Shown: positions 19,442 to 28,038 of the stretch, one piece after another
Layout of the letters: every line of letters begins with the position of its first letter
Position numbering within the stretch: the stretch's first letter is position 1
Assembly (NCBI GenBank): GCA_017527905.1
Contig: JAFXPK010000004.1
Location: forward strand, 62,001 to 126,000
Direction of reading: 5' to 3'
Source of the DNA: Paludibacteraceae bacterium
Lineage (GTDB): Bacteria > Bacteroidota > Bacteroidia > Bacteroidales > Paludibacteraceae
Length of the DNA: 64,000 bases
Notes under the pieces: model-generated
The model's database searches: none
What the model was told of the DNA's origin: nothing
What the model saw: only the letters and a program-made list of their open reading frames with translations
Program-made: the position numbers and the translations under genes

Positions 19442-22318
19442 ATGCTGAAGAATAGTGTATTAGATATATTTGTATTGAGCATTCTTTTGTTCTGTGGTTC
19501 TCTGTCCAGCGTTTTTTCGCAAAGCGCAGGAAAGGGTAATGAGGGCAATAAATATTATAAAATAACCGGAAATGTCACTTCCGAGGAGGGACCTGTTCCT
19601 TTCGCTTATGTTTCCCTAGAGGAGCTGCGGATGGATATAATGGCGGACGAGAATGGGCATTTCGAGTTCAAACGTATACCCGTAGGCTCGTACAAACTGG
19701 AAGTGCAGAATTTGGGCTATGCTGATTTCCAGAGGGTTGTGACTGTGTCAAACGCGGACCTGACCGTAAATGTCAGACTGAAAAACGCAGTCTACAATTT
19801 GGAGCAAGTCACGGTGATGGCGAAGCAAGCCCAGCATAACAAACTGGAAGTGAATGAGACCGCGATCGAATATGTGCAACCGGTTTCGCTTTCCGATGTC
19901 ATGATTCTGTTGCCGGGAAACCTCTATCAGCAAAACGCTCTTACGGATTTCTCGCTCAACACCAACCGTCAGGCTGGTAGTGACCAGAACACGTCCCTCG
20001 GTATCGGTTTGTCCTCTGATGGTGTGCCACAGACTTCCGACGGAATCCGCACGCAAATGGTTGGAATGGTATATGATAGGGGCGATGATTACAAAGAAAG
20101 GAACGAAAGTTCTAACGATGATAGCAAGATCAAAGAACGGTCGAGCACCAATTCCGGCTCTGATCTCAGGTATGTATCAACCGATCATATCCATAGCATC
20201 GAATACACCAAGGGTATCAGTTCCCCACGTTATGGCAACTTGTCCAGCGGATTGATTAAAGTGAATTCCAAATCGGGTGTCTCCCCTCTGCGTATCAGGA
20301 CAAAAGTAGACCTGAATAACAAATTGGTTTATGCGGGGAAAGGATTTAAACTTGGGGATAAAGCCGGAACATTATATGCGGGCGTGGATTACCTGCATGC
20401 GGTGGATGATGTGCGTGATGAGATGGATAAGTTCACTCGCATCACGGCCCAAACGTATTACAACAACAAGTTCAAATTCGGGGACGATTATTCGTTGGAC
20501 TTGGACGCGAAAGTCGCTCAAACGATTTCCGCCAATAAGATGAAGAAGGATGAATTGACTTACGAATACAATGAGACCTACAAGGCGGACTACGATAAAA
20601 CAGACCTCATGCTGAAGGGTAAACTGAACCTTGGAAAGGCTTGGATCGACAATGTGGAATGGATCAACTCGCTCAACCGTGTCGACGACCGAATAGACCG
20701 CCACTATTGCGTGATCACCGCCAATCCGAAGAGCATGCCTAAATCGTACGAGGAGGGTGAGCATGAGGGTTACTATCTCCCGACCATGTATTACAGCGAC
20801 TACTATGTGGAAAATACTCCAATCAATTTCTATACACAGCTCAATCTGAACAGCCGTGTCTCCTTCAACCAGAAGTGGAACCTGAACCTGGAGTATGGCG
20901 CGGATTTCCATTCGAGCAAAAACAAGGGAGACGGTGCGGTCGTGGCCAACCCGGAATATCCGCCATTCCCTTCCGACAACACCTATATGCGTCCGCGTGC
21001 CAATTGGAGCATCCCCGCATTGGAGGTGCTCGGCGCTTATCTGCAAGCCATCCTGACATTTAAACCCAGTCCGAACCAATCAGTCAAGTTGGAGGCAGGT
21101 GGGCGACTCACGGAAATGTTGAATCTTCCTGATGACTATGTGCTGAACCACAAGATGCTTAGCGAGCCGCGCATTAATTTCAGTTATCTCTTCGGGAAAA
21201 AGTTCAAAAGCAATGTCCGCTTCGGATACGGAGAGGAAAACAAACTCCCCACGTTGGACTACCTCTATCCGGAAAAAATGTACAAGGATTTTTGGGTGTT
21301 GAACGCCTATACGAATAACCCGGAATATAGGCATCTGATCACCTACACGCAAATCTACGACGCGACCAACAAAAAGTTGCGGGAAAATAAGAACCAAAAA
21401 ATAGAAGTTGGCTATGACGCTAGCTATAAGAGTTTTGAGGTCTCTGTGACCGCTTTCCATGAGTTCAGCAATACGGGTTTCGAATATTTCCGCTTCTATG
21501 CGCCCGTAACCTACCCATACTACAACCAGTTAAGGGAGGATGCCGACATCTCCGGGAAGAAACCGGACAAGGAGGATTATGTGGCCTCTACGTTCAGCGA
21601 ATTCGCTTTGTACCGGCAGGTGATGAACAGTAAGAAAATCGTGAAGAAAGGTATCGAATACCGTTTGATCTTCCCTAAGATAAAGGCTATACAGACCAAT
21701 GTGGAGGTGAACGGCGCATACTACAAAACAACGTATGGCACCAATCAACCGGACTATTTCTATCCGAACAGCAGGGTGGGAGACAGTAAGTATCCTTACG
21801 TCGGATTGTATGATCTGGACTGTAAAAACATTAAACAACAGTTCAATACGAATTTCTGGTTTAATACCCATATCCCTAAGTTCAGGCTCATCTTCACGAA
21901 CTTCTTCCAACTGGTGTGGTTCCAAACGGAGCAAAAGACGGATAATTACGAGGGAATATATAAGAAAACGCCGTACGCTTATATCGATTTCGAGGGAAAT
22001 ACGCATGTCGTGACCGAGGCGGAGCGGCGGAAGATCAACTCAAAGGAGGAGACGCAGTGGTTCCAACTACTCAGGCAAAGTGCCACCAGTATGTATGAGA
22101 CGGAGAAGAAGCCGATTTATCTGCTCTGGAATATTAAGGCGACGAAGGAATTGAACGATGTGGTTAAGCTGTCGTTCTTCGTCAATGGAATCTTGGATGT
22201 CCATCCTAAATATATAAACGATCAAAAATCGAAGACAAATCGGGAATGGAGCAATCCATATTTCGGGATGGAAATGGTTATGACTTTGGGTAAAACTAAA
22301 AATAGCGAAGCGAAATGA
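19442..22318 (+). CDS. TonB-dependent outer membrane receptor with carboxypeptidase-like N-domain
   Basis: 958 residues from the ATG at 19442. A signal peptide covers about 1-26. A carboxypeptidase regulatory-like beta-sandwich follows at about 37-118 (KITGNVTSEEGPVPFAYVSL ... GSYKLEVQNLGY), then a plug domain (about 120-270) and a 22-strand-type beta barrel to the C-terminus. Such receptors use TonB-ExbBD energy to move large ligands across the outer membrane. No SusD partner is present, so glycan import of the Sus type is unlikely; metal chelate or cofactor uptake is more plausible given the neighbours. Its stop overlaps the next start (ATGA at 22315), indicating translational coupling. Confidence 0.88.
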   Translation: MLKNSVLDIFVLSILLFCGSLSSVFSQSAGKGNEGNKYYKITGNVTSEEGPVPFAYVSLEELRMDIMADENGHFEFKRIPVGSYKLEVQNLGYADFQRVVTVSNADLTVNVRLKNAVYNLEQVTVMAKQAQHNKLEVNETAIEYVQPVSLSDVMILLPGNLYQQNALTDFSLNTNRQAGSDQNTSLGIGLSSDGVPQTSDGIRTQMVGMVYDRGDDYKERNESSNDDSKIKERSSTNSGSDLRYVSTDHIHSIEYTKGISSPRYGNLSSGLIKVNSKSGVSPLRIRTKVDLNNKLVYAGKGFKLGDKAGTLYAGVDYLHAVDDVRDEMDKFTRITAQTYYNNKFKFGDDYSLDLDAKVAQTISANKMKKDELTYEYNETYKADYDKTDLMLKGKLNLGKAWIDNVEWINSLNRVDDRIDRHYCVITANPKSMPKSYEEGEHEGYYLPTMYYSDYYVENTPINFYTQLNLNSRVSFNQKWNLNLEYGADFHSSKNKGDGAVVANPEYPPFPSDNTYMRPRANWSIPALEVLGAYLQAILTFKPSPNQSVKLEAGGRLTEMLNLPDDYVLNHKMLSEPRINFSYLFGKKFKSNVRFGYGEENKLPTLDYLYPEKMYKDFWVLNAYTNNPEYRHLITYTQIYDATNKKLRENKNQKIEVGYDASYKSFEVSVTAFHEFSNTGFEYFRFYAPVTYPYYNQLREDADISGKKPDKEDYVASTFSEFALYRQVMNSKKIVKKGIEYRLIFPKIKAIQTNVEVNGAYYKTTYGTNQPDYFYPNSRVGDSKYPYVGLYDLDCKNIKQQFNTNFWFNTHIPKFRLIFTNFFQLVWFQTEQKTDNYEGIYKKTPYAYIDFEGNTHVVTEAERRKINSKEETQWFQLLRQSATSMYETEKKPIYLLWNIKATKELNDVVKLSFFVNGILDVHPKYINDQKSKTNREWSNPYFGMEMVMTLGKTKNSEAK

Positions 22319-24030
22319 TTTCTAATTTATTTAAAATATTGATAATCATGCTCTTGGTTGTCCCTTCTGTGCTCGGGCAGGAGGCGCCGATATACGAATG
22401 GCAAACCTCTCCTCTTTCTCCTTCGGAAAGGAGATGGACGGAGGTGTCGACTTCCATCGATGTGCGAAAAAGCGCTGCGTTGAGGCTGCATCCTGTCTAT
22501 CATGCGATGGTCAACGCGGAGAGGGACTCGGTGAAGGCGGACTTGGACTCAACCTTTCTTCCGAAACGTTTTTATGGCAAGCAAAACATTGTACTGACGT
22601 CATTGGGCTCAGGGAAAACGAAGGGCGATTTCATCCCATACGAAGGAAAATCCAATGAGGATTGGAGGTTATATGGACATGGAACCCATGATTTCGGGAA
22701 ACATGGAACGTTGTATGGTACCGTCCAATACGCAAGGGGAAAACATAAGGAGATCAGTTGGAGCGCAATGCGTTACCCCGAACTCTATTGGCCGTACATG
22801 CTGACCGACTCGACGGGTGGAGACAGTAATTTCGAATACTATGCGATAGAGGGTGGTTATGGTGTGAAACTCGATAAAGTCTATTTCGGAGCCATCGCGC
22901 AATTCGATGGTGAGTTGGCCCATAGAATGACCGACCCTCGGTTGAAAAATAATACAACTTTCCTTCAGCTTGGCTTTGATGCCGGCTATAGAACGCCTAA
23001 AGGCCAAAGCCTAATGGTGGAGGCCAAATACCTTCGCAACAAGGAGCATGAGAGTGATAGTTATTGGAGACCAGGCGAACAGCAACGCTTCTTTGCCCTG
23101 TATGGGTTTGGTCTTTACGACAACAAGAAAAGTACCGTCGCGATGGGACGCTTGCGAATGTATTACATCAATGGATTCAGATCTCACCTTTCGTATGCTT
23201 CACCCACAGACAAAAAGATAAACACAACCCTAAACATGGGCTTGAAAATCGATAAGATGAATGTCGAGGAAAGCGATTATATAAGCTCGTATGGGAGGCG
23301 TACGACAACATTCACTCCGCAAATCGATATTAGGTGGAAAATCAATGAACGAAACGTGTTGTCGTTGTTTAGCGACAACATGATTGAAAAGCGGTTGGGC
23401 TACGAGCGTGTGTATGAAAAGTATATCACAAATGCCGCGACCTCAACCTATGACTATCGGCAAATCGCAGAGAGCCAATATTATACTCTTTCGACGGCGC
23501 AAGGCTTAACCGCTCTGCGATATGCTGTCTCGTTCGGTAAATACAATACCTTAGGCGTCCAGTGTGGAATGGGTTATTTCTATCGAGGCGAAAAAAACAA
23601 GTTTTACGACTTTTCCGTCATCAATAAGAATAGCAGTGTTGTACCCCGCATCGACTATAAACTGTCCTCTCCCAAACATGAATTGTCTGTAGGTGTGAAC
23701 TGGGCCCATCAGATGGTGAAACAACATGACTACGATGTGGATATAAAGACGACAAGCATCCAACATCTTGACTTCCAGACATGTTTCGCTCCTTACGCAT
23801 ATTATGCGGCAGAATATGATATGCTTGCGGCTGACTTGACCTACGTGTATCATCTCAGAAAAGTAGGGTTGGGAATGCGTTTGAGGTATATGAACATCTC
23901 GGGCCATCGATTGGAGGATGTGGCATACACCAAGGAGATTGGTTATAATTCTGTTTGTGCGATGATCTCTCCGCAAGCGGACAGGCACGACGAGCATTGG
24001 CTGAACGGATCGTTTTTCGTCCTGTTCTGA
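22315..24030 (+). CDS. DUF6850-type outer membrane beta-barrel protein
   Basis: 571 residues. The signal peptide is MISNLFKILIIMLLVVPSVLG. The remainder is rich in alternating aromatic/hydrophobic strands typical of an outer membrane barrel (YGTVQYARGKHKEISWSAMR, GGYGVKLDKVYFGAIAQFDG) and ends in an aromatic-rich strand finishing with Phe. I assign it to DUF6850 from memory of the family's usual neighbourhood (DUF4876, TonB receptor), so the family name is less certain than the barrel call. It overlaps the receptor by four bases and probably works with it. Confidence 0.72.
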   Translation: MISNLFKILIIMLLVVPSVLGQEAPIYEWQTSPLSPSERRWTEVSTSIDVRKSAALRLHPVYHAMVNAERDSVKADLDSTFLPKRFYGKQNIVLTSLGSGKTKGDFIPYEGKSNEDWRLYGHGTHDFGKHGTLYGTVQYARGKHKEISWSAMRYPELYWPYMLTDSTGGDSNFEYYAIEGGYGVKLDKVYFGAIAQFDGELAHRMTDPRLKNNTTFLQLGFDAGYRTPKGQSLMVEAKYLRNKEHESDSYWRPGEQQRFFALYGFGLYDNKKSTVAMGRLRMYYINGFRSHLSYASPTDKKINTTLNMGLKIDKMNVEESDYISSYGRRTTTFTPQIDIRWKINERNVLSLFSDNMIEKRLGYERVYEKYITNAATSTYDYRQIAESQYYTLSTAQGLTALRYAVSFGKYNTLGVQCGMGYFYRGEKNKFYDFSVINKNSSVVPRIDYKLSSPKHELSVGVNWAHQMVKQHDYDVDIKTTSIQHLDFQTCFAPYAYYAAEYDMLAADLTYVYHLRKVGLGMRLRYMNISGHRLEDVAYTKEIGYNSVCAMISPQADRHDEHWLNGSFFVLF

Positions 24031-24172
24031 TTGATAAATGATTGTGAGATGGTAGTCCCCTTCGTGATAATTTGTATATTCGCATTGAAAATGGAGAAGA
24101 AATCGCTTATGATGCCTAATCCAATGTTGTGGCAAAGGGGAAATGGTAATTTATTCATGGATAATTTGAGTT

Positions 24173-26161
24173 ATGAGTCAAAATAAAATGATGGAAAGGT
24201 TTTGGGCGATGGTGCTTCTCTTTGTCATCCCTTGCGCAACGGTGTATGGGGAGGATCAGGAACTTTATGAAATCGACACGAATGAGTTGGAGGCGGTGCA
24301 GATCAATGCGTATGCCGGCAATTCGAAGATGAACAAGGTGAATCATGTTGAGCAGATCGACACCGATAAGTTGTTCCGCGCCGCTTGCTGCAACCTTGGG
24401 GAGTCATTCACGTCGAATCCTTCTGTCGATGTCTCCTACAGCGATGCGGCTACGGGAGCCAAGCAAATCAAGCTATTGGGACTGAGTGGAAAGTATGTGC
24501 AGATGCTGACGGAGAACGTGCCGAACTTGCGTGGGGCGGCGATCCCTTATGGCCTGAGCTATGTGCCGGGTCCGTGGATGCAGTCCATCCAGGTGAGCAA
24601 GGGGGCTTCAAGCGTCAAGAATGGTTATGAGAGCACCACGGGACAGATCAATATCGAGTACAAGAAACCGCAGAGTGAGGAGGAATTCAACGGAAACCTG
24701 TTCTTCAATTCGCACTTGAAGTACGAGGCGAACGCGGACGGTAATATCCATCTGAATGACCGCTTGTCCACGAACCTCCTGCTCCATTTCGAAGACCAGC
24801 GGATGAAGCATGACGGCAACGGGGACGGTTTCATGGACTCGCCTTGCCAGCGTCAATATAATTTGATGCACCGTTGGTCGTACCTTGCGAAACGATGGAA
24901 GAGCCAGATCCTTTTCCACGTGCTCCGTGACGAGCGCAACAGTGGCATGGTCGAGTCGGACGAGCTGTCGGTGCCGCTCTATCGGGTGGGGGTGACCACC
25001 AATCGTTACGTGGCCCAGTGGAAGAACGCTTATGTCGTTGATTATCAGAAGAACGCCTCCATCGCTCTGATGTTGCATGGGTCCTGGCATGACGCTGACA
25101 ATACGTTCGGACGTTCATTCTATGATGTGACCCAAAAGAATGGTTACGCCCAGCTGATGTACGAGTCGGACCTGACGGAGGCGCATAACTTGGCGGCCGG
25201 GCTTTCGCTCAACCATGACCTGTATGACGAGGCTTCCTCTTTGTACCAGAACCGGCAGGCGCTGGATAGGGAGACCTCCTCTGGCGGATATCTGCAGTAC
25301 ACCTATAAGCTGAAGAAGAAGCTGACGGCCATGCTGGGCGGACGCTGGGACTATTCCTCCCGTTACGGTGGTTTCTTCACTCCGAGGGTACACTTGCGTT
25401 ATTCGCCTACCGACAAGCTCACGCTCCGCACTTCGGCGGGGAAGGGTAGACGTACGCCTCACGCTTTGGCGGAGCATTCCCAGATGATGGCGTCGGGCAG
25501 GACGTTCTATTTCGCGGAGCGTCTGAAACAGGAGGAGGCGTGGAATGTGGGTGTCTCCGCCCATCTCATGCTGCCTGTGAAGGAAAGGAATTTGGAGGTG
25601 AACGCGGAATATTACTACACGGATTTTCAGAATGTGCTGGTGGTCAATGTGGATGGTGCGAGAGGCGCGCACACCATTAGCTTCGAGAACTTGGATGGCT
25701 CCAGTTACAGCCATACGGTGCAGGTGGATGTGACCTATCCTTTCGCGGGACGATGGGAGGTGATGGCCGCCGGAAGGTTCAACGATGTGCGGACCACCTA
25801 CGATGGGGAGTTGCGCATCCAGCCCTTCTCGCCCCGCATGAAGGGGTTGCTGACGTTGTCGTACAAGACAAATCTAGACATCTGGCGCTTTGATGTGACG
25901 GGCCAGCTCAACGGCAAGGGGAAACGTTACGACCAGACGGACTATCCCACCTACTTCCAACTGCAGGCGCAAGTGTCGAGGGAGTTCCGCTATTTCACGC
26001 TCTATGCGGGAGGAGAGAACCTGACCGCCTATCGGATGGACGAACCGATACTGCATGCGGAGAATCCGTGGAGCGAAGCCTTTGACGCCACGCAGGTGTG
26101 GGGACCTACCCATGGTGCGATGGCCTATGTCGGACTACGTTTCCACCTGAAGAAGAAATGA
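24173..26161 (+). CDS. TonB-dependent receptor, probably metal-related
   Basis: 662 residues; the start could also be the Met codons at 24188/24191, which directly precede the signal peptide (ERFWAMVLLFVIPCATVYG). A plug domain occupies about 35-155 (VQINAYAGNSKMNKV, ESFTSNPSVDVSYSDAATG, VSKGASSVKNGYESTTGQIN), followed by a barrel ending in an aromatic strand (MAYVGLRFHLKKK). There is no carboxypeptidase-like domain, unlike the receptor at 19442. Only 18 bases separate it from the HMA-domain gene at 26180, so they are co-transcribed. This points to uptake or sensing of a metal such as copper, which is inference. GC content is higher here than in the preceding DUF6850 gene. Confidence 0.87.
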   Translation: MSQNKMMERFWAMVLLFVIPCATVYGEDQELYEIDTNELEAVQINAYAGNSKMNKVNHVEQIDTDKLFRAACCNLGESFTSNPSVDVSYSDAATGAKQIKLLGLSGKYVQMLTENVPNLRGAAIPYGLSYVPGPWMQSIQVSKGASSVKNGYESTTGQINIEYKKPQSEEEFNGNLFFNSHLKYEANADGNIHLNDRLSTNLLLHFEDQRMKHDGNGDGFMDSPCQRQYNLMHRWSYLAKRWKSQILFHVLRDERNSGMVESDELSVPLYRVGVTTNRYVAQWKNAYVVDYQKNASIALMLHGSWHDADNTFGRSFYDVTQKNGYAQLMYESDLTEAHNLAAGLSLNHDLYDEASSLYQNRQALDRETSSGGYLQYTYKLKKKLTAMLGGRWDYSSRYGGFFTPRVHLRYSPTDKLTLRTSAGKGRRTPHALAEHSQMMASGRTFYFAERLKQEEAWNVGVSAHLMLPVKERNLEVNAEYYYTDFQNVLVVNVDGARGAHTISFENLDGSSYSHTVQVDVTYPFAGRWEVMAAGRFNDVRTTYDGELRIQPFSPRMKGLLTLSYKTNLDIWRFDVTGQLNGKGKRYDQTDYPTYFQLQAQVSREFRYFTLYAGGENLTAYRMDEPILHAENPWSEAFDATQVWGPTHGAMAYVGLRFHLKKK

Positions 26162-26179
26162 TTTTAAAATTAATACAAT

Positions 26180-26512
26180 ATGAAAAAGCTTTTGTTATCA
26201 GGAATGTTCCTCTCCCTCGCGCTATGTGGCATGGGTGCGGAGAAAAATGAGAAGGCGTCGAATCTGGACACGCTCGTAGTGACGACGCAACCCGTCATGC
26301 ACTGCATGAAGTGTGAGAATAAAATCAAGTCCAATGTCCGTTTCGTGAAGGGCACCAAGTCGATCGAGACCTCCGTCCCTAACCAGACGGTGACCATCGT
26401 ATATGACAAGCGTAAATCCTCTCTGGCGGACTATGAGAAAGAGTTCGGAAGGATAGGCTTTGAGATCAAGGTCCTGTCGGAATCAGGGAAGACGCCTGCG
26501 ACTGAACGCTAG
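26180..26512 (+). CDS. Periplasmic HMA-domain (heavy-metal-associated) protein
   Basis: 110 residues with signal peptide MKKLLLSGMFLSLALCGMG and one ferredoxin-like HMA domain (about 32-100). The metal motif MHCMKC places Cys42 and Cys45 as the CxxC ligands, with a nearby His41. HMA domains bind Cu(I), Zn(II) or Cd(II); most are cytosolic chaperones or P-type ATPase parts, so an exported single domain beside a TonB receptor suggests periplasmic capture of a metal brought in by that receptor. No ATPase lies adjacent. Confidence 0.85.
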   Translation: MKKLLLSGMFLSLALCGMGAEKNEKASNLDTLVVTTQPVMHCMKCENKIKSNVRFVKGTKSIETSVPNQTVTIVYDKRKSSLADYEKEFGRIGFEIKVLSESGKTPATER

Positions 26513-26544
26513 ACCGTTCGCATATGATTTGTGGATCGCCAAGA

Positions 26545-26582
26545 AAAACGGGAGGATTGCCATGTGACAATCCTCCCGTTTT
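26545..26582 (+). terminator. Bidirectional terminator between HMA gene and PfkB kinase
   Basis: Arms 26545-26559 and 26568-26582 form a perfect 15-bp stem (A4-C-GGGAGGATTG and its complement) with an 8-base loop. A/T runs at both outer ends serve both converging genes. Confidence 0.9.
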
Positions 26583-26602
26583 ATGTGAATCCTTACTCGT
26601 GA

Positions 26603-27571
26603 TTATTCGCTAAAACTTCTCAGCTCCTCCCATTTCTCTTCGCTTAGTTTAGAACCAACCACTTGTACGATGTTGCCGCTCACACGAGAGCCTATTTCGC
26701 CGCATCTTTTCATGTCGTATCCCTTGTGAAGACCGTACAGAAATCCGGAGGCGAACAGGTCGCCGGCCCCTGTGGTGTCTATGGCGGTCACGCCTGGCAT
26801 GCAATCCACACGTACTGTTTTGCCATTCTGTTTGATCAATGAACCCTTCTTGCCAAGCTTGACGACGGCTATCTCGCACATCTCCGCAATGTAGTCGAGT
26901 GCCTCTTCCGGTTCTCTCTGGGCGAAGGCTTTCGCCTCCTCCTCATTGGCGAAGACGATGTCCACATATTCCTTCACGGCACGTTTCAGAAACGCAAGGT
27001 TCTCTTCCACCACGTTGTAGCTGGCGAGGTCCAATGACACTTTCGCGCCCGCCGCTTTCGCCATCTTCATGGCGGCCTCGATCATGGTGGTGTTCTGAAC
27101 CAAGTACCCCTCGATGTGGCAGAGGTCCACGCCCTTGAACCAGTTAGGGTCGAAATCGTTCTCCGTCAGTGTGCTGGCCGCTCCTAGGCAGGTGGCCATG
27201 GTCCGCTCGCTGTCGGGTGAGATCAGGGAGACGCATACGCCGGTCGGCAGATCGCTCTTGACGATGTGGGTGGTCACGCCATGTTTCTCCATGTCCGACT
27301 TGAAGAATTCACCAGCCTCATCCTCGCCTGTCTTCCCGATGAAGTGGCAAGGCGCTCCCAATGCGGCAAGTCCCGAAATCGTATTGGAGGCGGAACCTCC
27401 CGTGACGAAATGACGATCGCCGTCTTTTATTTCGTCTTGTATCTTTGCGGACAAATCCTTGTCTATCAATTGCATACTTCCTTTCGGTAGCGAGAGCTTC
27501 TCCAGTGTGTCGTCAGACTTCAGTACAGACAAGACATCCACTAGGGCGTTTCCTAATCCTATTGTTACCAT
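26603..27571 (-). CDS. PfkB-family kinase (adenosine/ribokinase type)
   Basis: 322 residues from the ATG at 27571; an upstream in-frame Met would add 26 basic residues, but these overlap the promoter. PfkB signatures are visible: the N-terminal GNALVDVL, the substrate loop TGGSASNTISGLAALG (about 60-75) and the C-terminal DTTGAGDLFASGF motif with the catalytic Asp and anion hole. The sequence resembles bacterial adenosine kinase/sugar kinase proteins common in Bacteroidota; the exact substrate cannot be fixed from the sequence. It is a cytoplasmic single-gene unit. Confidence 0.88.
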   Translation of the reverse strand: MVTIGLGNALVDVLSVLKSDDTLEKLSLPKGSMQLIDKDLSAKIQDEIKDGDRHFVTGGSASNTISGLAALGAPCHFIGKTGEDEAGEFFKSDMEKHGVTTHIVKSDLPTGVCVSLISPDSERTMATCLGAASTLTENDFDPNWFKGVDLCHIEGYLVQNTTMIEAAMKMAKAAGAKVSLDLASYNVVEENLAFLKRAVKEYVDIVFANEEEAKAFAQREPEEALDYIAEMCEIAVVKLGKKGSLIKQNGKTVRVDCMPGVTAIDTTGAGDLFASGFLYGLHKGYDMKRCGEIGSRVSGNIVQVVGSKLSEEKWEELRSFSE

Positions 27572-27601
27572 AATTTTCTTCTTTTTTGTGAAATTTATAT
27601 G

Positions 27602-27631
27602 CAAATATATTTTTTTTATTCGAGAAAACAA
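27602..27631 (-). promoter_or_regulatory. Promoter of the PfkB kinase gene
   Basis: On the minus strand TTG (27631-27629), 19 bases, then TATATTTG followed by C (27609-27602): a perfect Bacteroidota promoter. The transcription start would lie about 25 bases before the ATG at 27571, supporting that start. Confidence 0.65.
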
Positions 27632-27676
27632 CCTAAATTTGCACCGCATTTGAGGGAAATCCTCGGGTGTGGAAAT

Positions 27677-27750
27677 TCTTCCTTAGCTCAGTCGGTTAGA
27701 GCACCTGACTGTTAATCAGGGGGTCCTTGGTTCAAGTCCAAGAGGGAGAG
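27677..27750 (+). tRNA. tRNA-Asn (GTT)
   Basis: A 74-base cloverleaf: acceptor tcttcct/agggaga, D-arm GCTC..GAGC, anticodon arm CCTGA/TCAGG with loop CTGTTAA (anticodon GTT), variable loop, and T-arm CTTGG/CCAAG with TTCAAGT. CCA is not encoded. An identical copy lies at 50157-50230 on the minus strand. Confidence 0.95.
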
Positions 27751-27753
27751 CAG

Positions 27754-27781
27754 AGAGAGTCGGTGACGGCTCTCTTTTTTT
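27754..27781 (+). terminator. Terminator of tRNA-Asn
   Basis: An 8-bp stem AGAGAGTC/GGCTCTCT with one G-U pair (27754-27761 and 27768-27775) and a 6-base loop, followed by a T7 run. Confidence 0.85.
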
Positions 27782-27784
27782 GTC

Positions 27785-27930
27785 TTCTGGGGGATAGGGC
27801 CTAAGGTCTTTTATGCCGGTGGCCTAACGGCTGGGGGTAGAGCCTAAGGTCTTTAAGGTCGGTGGACTAACGGCTGGATTCTAAAGTTTTTAAGGTCGGA
27901 GGGCTAAAATCTAAAGGCTAAAGCATTAAT
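27785..27930. repeat. Three degenerate ~42-bp direct repeats
   Basis: A G-rich segment repeats a unit of the form gcctaaggtctttaaggtcgg followed by tggactaacggctgg, about three times with increasing decay (starting near 27799, 27842 and 27880). It has no open frame across all units and no promoter. It lies between tRNA-Asn and dnaE. Confidence 0.6.
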
Positions 27931-27996
27931 TTTCATCTAGTTACTTTTAGTTGATAACTTTTGCTCCAAAATTTCTTTTCCTACTTTTTTTCATTA

Positions 27997-28004
27997 TATT
28001 TTTG
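27997..28004 (+). promoter_or_regulatory. Possible -7 element of dnaE
   Basis: TATTTTTG followed by C matches TAnnTTTG, 34 bases upstream of the dnaE ATG. No TTG sits at the expected -33 distance, so confidence is limited. Confidence 0.4.
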
Positions 28005-28038
28005 CCTTTGTTAGCATTCAATCATAGACCCTAATAAA

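Noticed and set aside
27571..27649. Longer start for the PfkB kinase with 26 extra basic residues
   Set aside because: The extension covers the predicted -7 element TATATTTG and does not match the family's N-terminus.
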